In this document: positions 52,872-62,300 of the stretch, piece by piece
How positions within the stretch are numbered: position 1 is the first letter of the stretch
How the letters are laid out: each line of letters starts with the position of its first letter
Source of the DNA: Lujinxingia vulgaris
GTDB taxonomy: Bacteria; Myxococcota_A; Bradymonadia; Bradymonadales; Bradymonadaceae
NCBI RefSeq assembly: GCF_007997015.1
Contig: NZ_VOSM01000002.1
Coordinates: forward strand, 372,001-436,000
Direction: 5' to 3'
Length of the DNA stretch: 64,000 bases
The notes under the pieces: generated by a model
The model's database searches: none
Told to the model about the DNA's origin: nothing
Seen by the model: the letters and a program-made list of their open reading frames with translations, nothing else
Translations under genes and position numbers: made by a program

Positions 52872-54869
52872 ATGATGCTTCAAGCTGAAATTATTCAAGC
52901 CGGTCAGGTCGTCTCGACCGTCAAGCTCGAGCAGGACAACGTTAAGGTCGGGAAGCTCTCCAGCTCGCATATCCGGCTGGATGATGATCGCGTCTCGCGC
53001 ATTCACGCTGTGCTGGAGCGTCAGCCGGACGGCAGCTTCGTGGCCATTGACCTGGGCAGCGCCTCGGGCACCTACGTCAACGGTGAGAAGATCACCAAGG
53101 CGGCCGTAGGCGCCGGCGATGAGCTGCAGTTCGGCGACACCGTGGTGCGCCTCTCCGAGGTGGTGGAGGTCGCCGCCAGCCCGGCCGCCGCGTTCGCCGC
53201 CACCGGCGAGCTCCCCGAGGGCTACATTCGCCTGGAGGATGGCTCGGTGGTTCAGCCCTACACGATGGAGGGCTACTACGACGACGCCGGCAACTACATC
53301 CCGGGCTATTACGACGACGAAGGCACCTACCACTACGGCTACGGCTACCACGACGATCAGGGAGCCTGGCAGGTCGCTCACGGCTTCTACGATCCGCAGG
53401 GCGAGTGGGTGGCCACGCCTGATCCGGCCGGTGTGCAGGGGCCCAGTGATACGGAGCTCTATACCGAGCGTTTCTTTGATCCGGTTGGCGGCCAGACGCT
53501 GGAAGTGGCGTTTTTGTGGAGCGACCACGTCCTTGCGGTCAACGCCTACGAAGACCCGCGCTCGGTGATCATCGGCCCGGACGAGACCAATGATTTTGTG
53601 GTCGAAGATCCGCTGGTCAACCAGCCGAAGTTCCCGCTGGTCAGTTACAGCGAAGGCGGTGGCTATCGGGTTAACGTCTCGGCGCAGATGGAGGGGCTGA
53701 TTCAGCACGAAGGTCAGCAGTTCACGCTGGCCGAGGCGATCAGCCGCGGGCTTGCCACCGGTAGCTCCGAAGTTGCCGGCGGCTACAGCATTGCGCTCGG
53801 GCCGCGCACCAGCATCCGGGTGGAGTTCGGCTCCAACACCTTCCTGATTCACTTCACGACCATGCCGGCGCTTGGCGGCGGGATGATGGCGATCGACCGC
53901 CAGCCCATCCCCTACCACGCAGCCAGCGCGATGCTGCATATTCTCTTTCTGGTCATGGTCTTCTCCTGGCCGGAGGGGCACGGGGCGTTTGAACTTCACG
54001 AGTTCCAGGCGCAGGACCGCTTCGTGGAGCTGCTCGCGCCGCCGGAGCAGGAAGAACTCGAAGAAGAAGTACCCGACTGGCTCGAAGGCGGTGCAGATAC
54101 CGAAGAGGCCGCCGCTCAGAAGGGCGATGAGGGCGAAGCCGGCGATGAGATGGCCGAAGAAGCCGACAACCACCTCGCGGTGCAGGGGCCTGAGACCAAC
54201 GACGAGATCGAGCTGCGCAAGGCGCGCGATACCGAGATCGCGATGAACACCGGCGCGCTGGCCGCCTTTAACGATGCGTCGCTGAGCAGCATGTGGGGCT
54301 CGGGCGACACCTCGGTGGGCAGCGACGCGATGCACGCCCTGGGTAATATGACCGGCAGCCAGGCCGGTGCGGCCGCCGGTGTCGGGGGTCTGGGACTGGC
54401 CGGTGCCGGACGTGGCGGCGGCGGTGTCTCGGAGCGCGGCATTGGTATGGCGCAGGTCGGCACCGCCGGACGTGGTGGCGGTGGCAAGGGCGGTGGCAAC
54501 TACGGTAAAGGCGGCGCCAACCTGGGCGATCGCGAAGTTCGCCAGCCCAAGATCGTGCCGGGCCGCCCGGCGGTGCAGGGCTCGCTTGACCGCGAGATCA
54601 TCCAGCGCGTGGTGCGCCAGCACCGCCGCGAGATGCAGCACTGCTACGAGCAGGAGCTCCAGCGTAACCCCAACCTCGCCGGACGCATCACCGTGCGCTG
54701 GGTGATCTCGCCGACCGGCTCGGTCACCATCGCTTCCATCGCCGAGACCTCGATGAACAACTCGGCCGTTGAGCAGTGCATGACGCAGCGTATTCGCCGC
54801 TGGGTCTTCCCCGAGCCTAAGGGCGGCGGCATCGTCAACGTGAACTACCCCTTCAACTTCAGCTCCTGA
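52872..54869 (+). CDS. gltG: FHA-transmembrane-AgmX/TonB-like C-terminal protein, GltG-like
   Basis: A protein of 665 residues with the domain order of GltG: an N-terminal FHA domain (residues about 20-85: HIRLDDDRVSRIHAVLERQ, LGSASGTYVNGEKI), a Tyr/Asp/Gly repeat region (132-185, GYYDDAGNY, GYYDDEGTY, GYGYHDDQG, GFYDPQG), a beta-rich domain, one membrane helix (about 350-368, AMLHILFLVMVF), then a Glu-rich stretch, a Gly-rich linker (GGGGVSE, RGGGGKGGGNYGKGGAN), and a C-terminal AgmX/PglI/TonB-type domain (HRREMQHCYEQEL, RWVFPEPKGGG). FHA binds phosphothreonine in the cytosol. The C-terminal part is periplasmic and would bind outer-membrane partners. GGAG lies five bases before the ATG. Confidence 0.75.
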   Translation: MMLQAEIIQAGQVVSTVKLEQDNVKVGKLSSSHIRLDDDRVSRIHAVLERQPDGSFVAIDLGSASGTYVNGEKITKAAVGAGDELQFGDTVVRLSEVVEVAASPAAAFAATGELPEGYIRLEDGSVVQPYTMEGYYDDAGNYIPGYYDDEGTYHYGYGYHDDQGAWQVAHGFYDPQGEWVATPDPAGVQGPSDTELYTERFFDPVGGQTLEVAFLWSDHVLAVNAYEDPRSVIIGPDETNDFVVEDPLVNQPKFPLVSYSEGGGYRVNVSAQMEGLIQHEGQQFTLAEAISRGLATGSSEVAGGYSIALGPRTSIRVEFGSNTFLIHFTTMPALGGGMMAIDRQPIPYHAASAMLHILFLVMVFSWPEGHGAFELHEFQAQDRFVELLAPPEQEELEEEVPDWLEGGADTEEAAAQKGDEGEAGDEMAEEADNHLAVQGPETNDEIELRKARDTEIAMNTGALAAFNDASLSSMWGSGDTSVGSDAMHALGNMTGSQAGAAAGVGGLGLAGAGRGGGGVSERGIGMAQVGTAGRGGGGKGGGNYGKGGANLGDREVRQPKIVPGRPAVQGSLDREIIQRVVRQHRREMQHCYEQELQRNPNLAGRITVRWVISPTGSVTIASIAETSMNNSAVEQCMTQRIRRWVFPEPKGGGIVNVNYPFNFSS

Positions 54870-54897
54870 TGCGTCAGGTTTGAAGTAGTGTAATGAC

Positions 54898-54930
54898 CAA
54901 AAGGCTCCCGAGAGGGGGCCTTTTGTTTTT
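54898..54930 (+). terminator. intrinsic terminator after the GltG-like gene
   Basis: CAAAAGGCTCCC (54898-54909) pairs with GGG-G-GCCTTTTG (54914-54925, one G-U) around GAGA, followed by TTTTTCTT. Confidence 0.92.
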
Positions 54931-55019
54931 CTTGATCATGCATAAACGCACGTCTCTGACGACAGGGGCGTTCATCTCAAAAAATTCCGCAACGCGATCG
55001 AAACGCAACACTTGCCCGG

Positions 55020-55049
55020 TTGTCAGCGCTTCGAAGCTGGGGGTACGAT
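55020..55049 (+). promoter_or_regulatory. sigma-70 promoter of the TPR lipoprotein gene
   Basis: TTGTCA (55020-55025), 18-base spacer, TACGAT (55044-55049). It lies between the preceding terminator and the next gene, so the downstream genes form a separate transcript. Confidence 0.6.
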
Positions 55050-55119
55050 GATCTGGCCGCATCCCGTGCCCCGGGGCGCCGGAGCGATGAACTCACGTTT
55101 TGACCGGAGGAAGCGATTC

Positions 55120-56049
55120 ATGAGCCTGCCCAGCCGTGTGAAGACCAGGTGCGTCGAAACAAAGGGGAGGGGGCGTCTGAAGGCGCTCCTGATGATCCTG
55201 CTGTTGGCGTTTGTTCTGGTGGGATGCAACGCCGACCGAACCGCCGCCGTTCGCGAACTCAATGTGGGGATGGAGGCGTTTCAGGCCGGTTCGGCCAGCG
55301 AAGCGGTCCAGCATATGGAGGAGGCGCTGCGCATCGACCCGACCTTCGCCGAAGCCGCCTATTTGCTGGGGCAGGTCTACCAGATGCGCCTCGATAACTA
55401 CGAGGAGGCCGCCCGGGGCTACCGCCGCGCGCTCGATCTGGAGCCGACAAACGCTCAGTACGCCTACCGGCTGGGCACTGCGCTTGTCGACCAGGGTAAG
55501 CTCGATGAGGCCGTCACGCAGTTTGAGAAGGCGGTGGCCAACGACGAGACTTTCTCTCGCGCGTGGTTTCGGCTGGGACTTGCCCAGGACAGCCTGGGTA
55601 AGCACACCGACGCGGTCGCCAGCTACACCCGGGCCATTGAGACCAACCCGCGTCTGCGCATGAGCAAAGAAGATCCCGGCGGGGAGCATTACCACGCGCT
55701 GGCCGACCTCTACCTGCGTTTCGGGCTTAGCGACCACGCGGTGCAGGTCTACGAGAACGGTGTTCAGAATAACGCGACCTCCACTCGACTTCTGCACGGG
55801 CTGGGCGTGGCGCGCATGGAGCTCGGGCGCTTCGATGAGGCTGCCGAGAGCTTTGAGGCGACCATGGAGCAGGAGCCCGGCCACGGTTCGGCCAACTTCA
55901 ACCTGGCCGTTGCTCACCACCGTCGCGGGGATACCGCCGGGGCGGTCGCTCAGCTGGAGAGCTTTCTGGCCAGCGGCGCCGCCACCCAGGACGAAGCCCG
56001 CCAGGCGGCCGCTCAGGCTCTGCTGACGGAACTGCAGGAAGAAGAGTGA
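55120..56049 (+). CDS. TPR lipoprotein
   Basis: A lipoprotein of 309 residues: LLMILLLAFVLVG-Cys lipobox, then six or so TPRs (GMEAFQAGSASEAVQHMEEALRIDP, AAYLLGQVYQMRLDNYEEAARGYR, AWFRLGLAQDSLGKHTDAVASYTRAI). It resembles PilF/TPR-repeat envelope lipoproteins, but none is specifically assigned. The ATG at 55120 follows GGAGG. An ATG at 55087 is possible. It has its own promoter candidate. The giant TPR gene follows 287 bases later. Confidence 0.75.
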   Translation: MSLPSRVKTRCVETKGRGRLKALLMILLLAFVLVGCNADRTAAVRELNVGMEAFQAGSASEAVQHMEEALRIDPTFAEAAYLLGQVYQMRLDNYEEAARGYRRALDLEPTNAQYAYRLGTALVDQGKLDEAVTQFEKAVANDETFSRAWFRLGLAQDSLGKHTDAVASYTRAIETNPRLRMSKEDPGGEHYHALADLYLRFGLSDHAVQVYENGVQNNATSTRLLHGLGVARMELGRFDEAAESFEATMEQEPGHGSANFNLAVAHHRRGDTAGAVAQLESFLASGAATQDEARQAAAQALLTELQEEE

Positions 56050-56336
56050 AGTCGCCTTTGCTTTGAGCGACGCGCCGGGGCGATGATCGTCATACGGCGC
56101 GTTGCCGCTCTTCGGAGCGCTGTGGTATACCTCGGCCAACGAATTTCGATGGTCACGTTTTAGTGTGATGTTCAGACCTTTCCCACCTTAGAGGTCCCCG
56201 TTGTGGGCGGCGCCGAGGCGCTGTCTGTGGGCCCCCTATGACCGAGCCGGGCGGTTGACGTCGACGCCCTGAGTGAAGGCCCCCATAACCGGGGCTGCCG
56301 CTCCCTTCCTTACCCTCCAGGCCGACCAAAGAGCAC
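56050..56336 (+). other. intergenic region before the giant TPR gene
   Basis: 287 bases with no gene. A TTGACG lies at about 56254 without a clear -10. GGCCCCC/GGGGCTG-type inverted sequence is present near 56278-56295. No terminator for the preceding gene was seen, so read-through is possible. Confidence 0.4.
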
Positions 56337-59300
56337 ATGAATCGCGAAAACCAGGTTCAGGAATACGTCGCCCAGCTGGAAGCTAACCCCTACGATCTCG
56401 CGCCCGTGGGCCGTCTGGAGGAGGCCTTCGGGTCGACCGAGGAGCTGGCCGAGCTGGTGGCGATCTTTGAGGAGCGCGCGCAGGGTTCTGCCTCGCGCGA
56501 CGCCGCCGCGCGTCTCTACCTTGAGGCCGCGCGCATGGCCGGTGGTCGTCTCAACGACCTGGAGCGCAGCGTAGAGCTGCTCAGCCACTCGCTGACCGTG
56601 GGTGAAGACACCCTGGTCAGCGTCGAGGCCTACCTCTTTCAGCTCGCGTTGCAGGACGACGCCGATCAGCTCCAGAGCTTCTTCGCTGAGGCCCTTGAGC
56701 ACGACACCGACGGTGGCTACCAGAGCCGGCTCTACCAGCGGATGGGCTCGATCCTGGAAGACTTCGTGGGCGACCTGGAGCAGGCCGACACCGCCTACAA
56801 GTGGGCGCTCGATCTCGACCCGAACAACGTCATCGCGCTCTGGTCGCGTCAGGTGCTCGCCCGCAAGCAGGCCGCCTGGGAGAAGCTCGCCACGCTGATG
56901 ATCGAGGAGATCGAGCAGACCGCCGATCCCCTGCGGCAGTCCGCGCTCTCGCTGACCGTCGGTGAGATCTACCGCGACTACCTGGACAGCGCCGACAGCG
57001 CACGCCAGTGCTTTGTCTTCGCCTGGGAGCAGGACCCCACCAACACCGAGGCCCTGCAGGCCGCCGTCGCCCTGGGCTTTGAGCCCGAAGGTGTGGAGCT
57101 CGACGCCATCGAAGAGATCTCGGCGGTCGAAGAGGTGGAGGCGGAAGCCGCTCCGATGACGATGGAGCTCGACGACTCTCTGATGCTCGAAGAGATCGAA
57201 CCGGAGCCCGTCTCTGAAGAGATCCCGGAGCTTCCCGTCGAGGCCGCCGAAGCGGCGCCGATGACGATGGAGCTCGACGAGTCCCTGATGCTCGAAGAGG
57301 TGGAGGCGGAGCCCGTCGCCGACAACCTCCCCGATCTTCCGGTCGAAGCCCTCGATGCCGAGGCCGACTCGGAGGTCGAGGCTCTGGAAGCCGCCGATGA
57401 GGTTGAAGAGCTTGAGGAACTCGAAGCGCTGGAAGCCTCTGAGGCGGAGGAAGACGAAGCGCTGGAAGCCGCCGAAGTCGAAGATATCGAAGATGTCGAA
57501 GTGGCCGACGACGTCGATGAACATGAGGAAGTCGTCGAAGAGATGGAAGCGCTGGACGCTTCCGATGAAGACGAAGAGGCGCTGGAAGCCGCCGACGAAG
57601 TCGACGAACTCGAAGCTCTTGTCGAGGCCGAAGAACTCGACGATGCCGAGGCGCTTGAGGCGTCCGAAGACGACGAAGCCGCCGAACTGGAAGCTGCTGA
57701 CGCCTCCGAAGAACTCGAAGAACTCGAAGCGATGGAAGAGTTTGAGGTTGTGGCCGACGAAGCGCCGGCCAGCGCCTCGCGCGACTGGCGCGACCGCTTT
57801 GCGGCGATGGTCGAGCGCGCCGAAGACGCCGGCGGCGAGGAAGGCCTGCGCCTTCTTGTGCGCGCCGCGCGCCTGCAGGCCCGCCACACCACCGACGCCA
57901 GCGAAGGTGTCGCGCTCTTTGAGCGAGCGCTCGCTGCGGATCAAGGTCTCGAGTACTACAAGCGCGTCAGCTACCTCTACGCCGACAACGACTTCTGGAG
58001 CGGGGCGCTCGCTGCGGTCGAGTCCTCGGGCGTGGAAGGCGGCGGCGCGCTCCGCGCGCGCATCGCTCTCTACGAACTCAGCGACGTGGAGATGGCCCGC
58101 TCCATCGCCGAAGAGGTCAACGATGAGGCGGTGCTCGATGCCCTCTCCGATCTGGAAGAAGCCCAGTCCAACTGGCGCAAGTTCCAGCGCAGCCTGGAGC
58201 AGCGCCACGCCGACCTCGACGCCGATGAGCGCGCGCTCAAGGTCTACCTGCGCATGGCCGACCTGGCCGCGGCGCTCAATGAGCCCGACAAAGAGATCGA
58301 CGCGCTGCGCCGCCTGGAGCGCCAGGTCGATGCCGAGCAGGTCAAGAGCCGCCTCAAGATCCTCTATAAGCGCGCCGGCAAATGGCCGATGTACGTCGAT
58401 CTCGTCAAGCAGGAGGTCGAGGGGCTCGGTGACGATCGCGTCGAAGATAAGGTCGATCTTCTCTACGAGGTGATCCGCGTCTACCGCGAGGAGATGAACC
58501 AGGATCGCATGGCGATCAACATCTACAAAGAGATCCTCGCGCTCGCCCCCGAAGACCTCGACGCCATCGACCAGCTCATCGAGCTCTACGGCGACATGAA
58601 CATGTCGTCGGATCTTATCAACATGCTGCAGACCAAGGCCGAGATCGTCCCGACGGCCGAGCAGAAGGTTGAGATCTACAGCCAGATTGCGACTCTTTTC
58701 ATCGAGAAGTTCCGCAACCAGGCCGAGGCGATCAAAGCCTACGAACAGGTTCTCGAGATCGAGCCCTACAACAGCGACGCGATCACCTTCCTCAAGGAGA
58801 TGTACGAGAAGCGCCGCGACTGGGAGAGCCTGATCGAGGTCTCCAAGCGTGAGATCGAGACCTTCGACTCCGATGAAGCTCGCGCTGAAGGCCTGAAAGA
58901 GGTCGCGCGCCTGGCCACTGACAAGCTGCGTAAGCCGGAGGTCGCCACCGAGCTCTGGCTGGAAGTTCGCGAAGTTGCCCCGGCCGACGCCGACGCCCTC
59001 GACGCCCTGGAGACGCTCTACGAGAAGAACCGCGACTATGAGGCGCTGGCCGAGATTCTCGAGCTGAAAGTCGCTCAGAGCGATGACGCCGCCGAGTCGA
59101 TGAAGCTCTACCAGAAGCTCGGCATGCTCTACGCCGACCGCCTGGAAGACAGCCAGCGCGCCACCGAGGCCTGGAAGGGCGCGCTCGCGCTCGATCCCGA
59201 TGACCTCAAGGCCCGCAAGGCGCTTGAGCGGCTCTACATCGACAACCGCCAGTGGGATGAGCTTGAGGCGTTCTATGCCGAGTCGGATGCGTACTCCGAC

Positions 59301-62300
59301 CTTGTGCGCATCCTCGGCACGCTCAGCGGCACGATCAAAGAAGACGACGTCAAGATCGAACTCCTGCTTCGCTCCGCGCGCATCTGGCGTGAAGAACTCG
59401 ACGATACCAACCGCGCCGAGCGCGAGCTTGAGCGTGTCCTTCAGCTCGACGCCGAGAACGAAGCCGCCGCTGCCCAACTCGCCCCGATCTACGAGGAGGC
59501 CGGTGACGCAGAGAAGTTGAAGTCGGCCCTGGAGATCGTGCTCTCGCACTGCGAGGAGCCCGCCGAACGTAAGGCGCTTCAGCTCAAACTTGCGCGTCTG
59601 CACCGCGACAGCCTCGGTGATGTTGACGGGGCGTTTGCCCGCTTCAGCCAGGCCTTCCTCGAGGTTCCCGCTGAGCTCGACGTGGTCGCAGAACTTGAGG
59701 CCACCGCTGGCGAGGCCGGAGAGTGGTCGACGCTGGTGGAACATTATCGCCAGGCGCTCGACGCCGACCTTGATGAGGCCCAGGTCCTGGAGGTGCGTGC
59801 ACTTCTGGGCCGCGTGCTCTCCGAGGAACTCGGTGATCTGGACGCTGCGCTCGAGCAGTTCCAGGCCGTGCTCGACGTGGAGGAAGACAACCTGCGCGCG
59901 CTCGAAGCCATGGAGCGCATCTACTTTGCCAGCGCGCGCTGGGACGACCTGATGCAGGTCTACCGCCACCGCCTGGAGCTTGAGGACGACCGCGACGCCC
60001 GGGTGCAGATCCTCCAGGGCATGGCCCGCATCGCCGAGGTGGAAGCCTCCGATGTGGTCACGGCCATCGCTCGCCATAATGAGGCGCTGGAGCTCGACCC
60101 GCATAACTTCACGTCTCTGGCCGAGCTGCATCGCCTCTATGCTCAGGAAGAAGAGTACGCCGACCTGGCCGACGTGATCCGCAAGGAGATCGACCTGGTG
60201 GAGCGTCGCGCCCGGCTGAAGAGCCGCCGCTACGCCACGAACCTGGTCGACATCGAGGCGCTCATTGGCGAGGGCGCTCCGCAGGAGCGCTCGATGTTCG
60301 GCGAGGGCTTTGCAGGCGGCGATGACGTCGACGATGTGCTGGCCGATCTGAGCGATGATTCCGTTGCTCAGGAGATCGCTGCCGAGTCCGGCGACGAAGA
60401 CTCCGCCGTCGATGCGGTGGAAGCCGCGCAGGAAGAAGCGATCGAGGAGATTGAAGATCTCGACGCCATCGACCTCGGCGCGCCCGCCTACTACACCGAA
60501 GACGACGTCGAGTTCTTGAGCGCGCTGCGCTTTGAGCTTGGCCTGGTCTGTCTGGACCACCTTGGCGAGGTCGAAGAGGCGGTCGCCGCGCTGGCCAAAG
60601 TTGTGCTCTGGCGCCCGGACCACGCTGAGGCCTGCGAAGCGCTTGAGCGTCTTCTGGACGACGAGCTCTTTAAGGCCGGCGTCGCCACGATCCTCGAGCC
60701 CGTCTACGAAATTCACGGTCGCTGGGAAGATCTGGTGGGCTCGCTGAGCATCCAGGCCCAGGCTGCCGACGACGCCGAGGCCAGCCGCGAGCTGGAGCGT
60801 CGCGCCGGCGATGTTCTGCTCCATGAGCTGGGCGAGGGCGCCCGCGCCTTTGAGCGCTACGCCCGCGTCATCGCGAGCGATCCGGCCGACGCCTCGGCTC
60901 GCGAGCAGCTCTACCGCATCGCCCACGAGCTCGAGCTCTGGGACGCTTTCGTCGAAGCCTACGAGGCCGTCCTCCCCGAGATTGAGGATGACGAACTTCG
61001 CGTCGGCTACTTCTTTGTGCTCGCCACGGTGAACGCCGAGCGCCGCGAAGCCTACGACGAAGCCCGCCGCAACCTCGAAGAGGTCCTGCTCATCGACGCC
61101 GGCTCCGCCCGCGCGCTCGATGATCTCGAAGAGCTCTTCATCACCACCGAGGCCTGGCGCGACTTGCTGGAGGTCTTCGATCGCAAGATCGAGCAGACCG
61201 AAGACGCCGCCGACGCCGAGGCGCTGAAGTTCCGCAAAGCCCAGGTCTGGGAGACGCTTCTTGAGGATGCGCATCAGGCCATCGCGATCTACCTGGAGAT
61301 CCTCGAAGACGCTCCGGAGAACCTGCGCGCCTACGCTGAACTCGACCGCATCTATGAGGCCGAGGCGATGTGGAACGAGCTTGCCTCGAACCTCGAGCAG
61401 GAGCTGGAGCTGGTCGATGAGGAGGCGCAGCTTCCCATCAAGAACCGCCTGGCCGCGCTTGTCGAAGCACAGCTCGGCGACGCCTCACGCGCCGTCGACC
61501 TGTACGAAGAGGTTTTGACTGCCGACGCCGATAACATGGCGGCCAACGCCGCGATGGAAGTCCTGATGATGCAGGAGGGCGCCCCGCGCGCTCGCATCTC
61601 TAAGATCCTCGAGCCGATCTACACCGAGCGCGGCGACGCCGCGCGTCAGGTCACCGCGCTTGAGGTTCAGGTGGAAGTCAGCCAGGACCCCGACGAGCGC
61701 GTCGCGCTTCTGCACCGCATCGCCGCGCTGCACGAGGGCGAGCTGCAGGATATTGCATCGGCGTTCGTGACTTACGCTCGTGCGCTGCGCGATGATGTTG
61801 CCAACGAGGCCACCCTCGACAACCTCTACCGCATCGGTGAGGCGACCCAGAGCTTTGAGGAGCTCGTGCAGGTCTTCGAACAGGAGGCCGAGTACCAGAC
61901 CGATCCCGATGTGAAGCGCGACATGATGCGTCGGGCCGCGGCCATCTACATCGAGCCCCTGGCCGAGCTTGACCGGGCCACCGTGCACCTGCACGCCGTG
62001 CTCGATCTCTTCCCGGCCGATCTTGAGACCGTGGAGGAGCTTGAGACCATCTACCGCCACACCCAGGAGTGGTCGGAGCTGGTGCAGATTCTTGTGACGA
62101 AGTCCGAGCTCGTCGAAGATCTCGATGAGCGCAAAGATCTTCTTCACCAGGCCGGCACGCTCTTTGAGGACATCCTCTCCGGGCCGGACGAGGCTGTGGA
62201 GGTCTACCACCGCGCCCTGGCCATCGATGAGGCCGACCGTCACGCCATTGACCGTCTCGAAGTGCTCTACACCGAGATGGAGCGCTGGCACGACCTGCTC

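Noticed and set aside
56310-61274. 1,654-codon antisense ORF opposite the giant TPR gene
   Set aside because: Phe/Val/Arg-rich complement of the acidic plus-strand protein; the plus frame is open, regular and TPR-like throughout.
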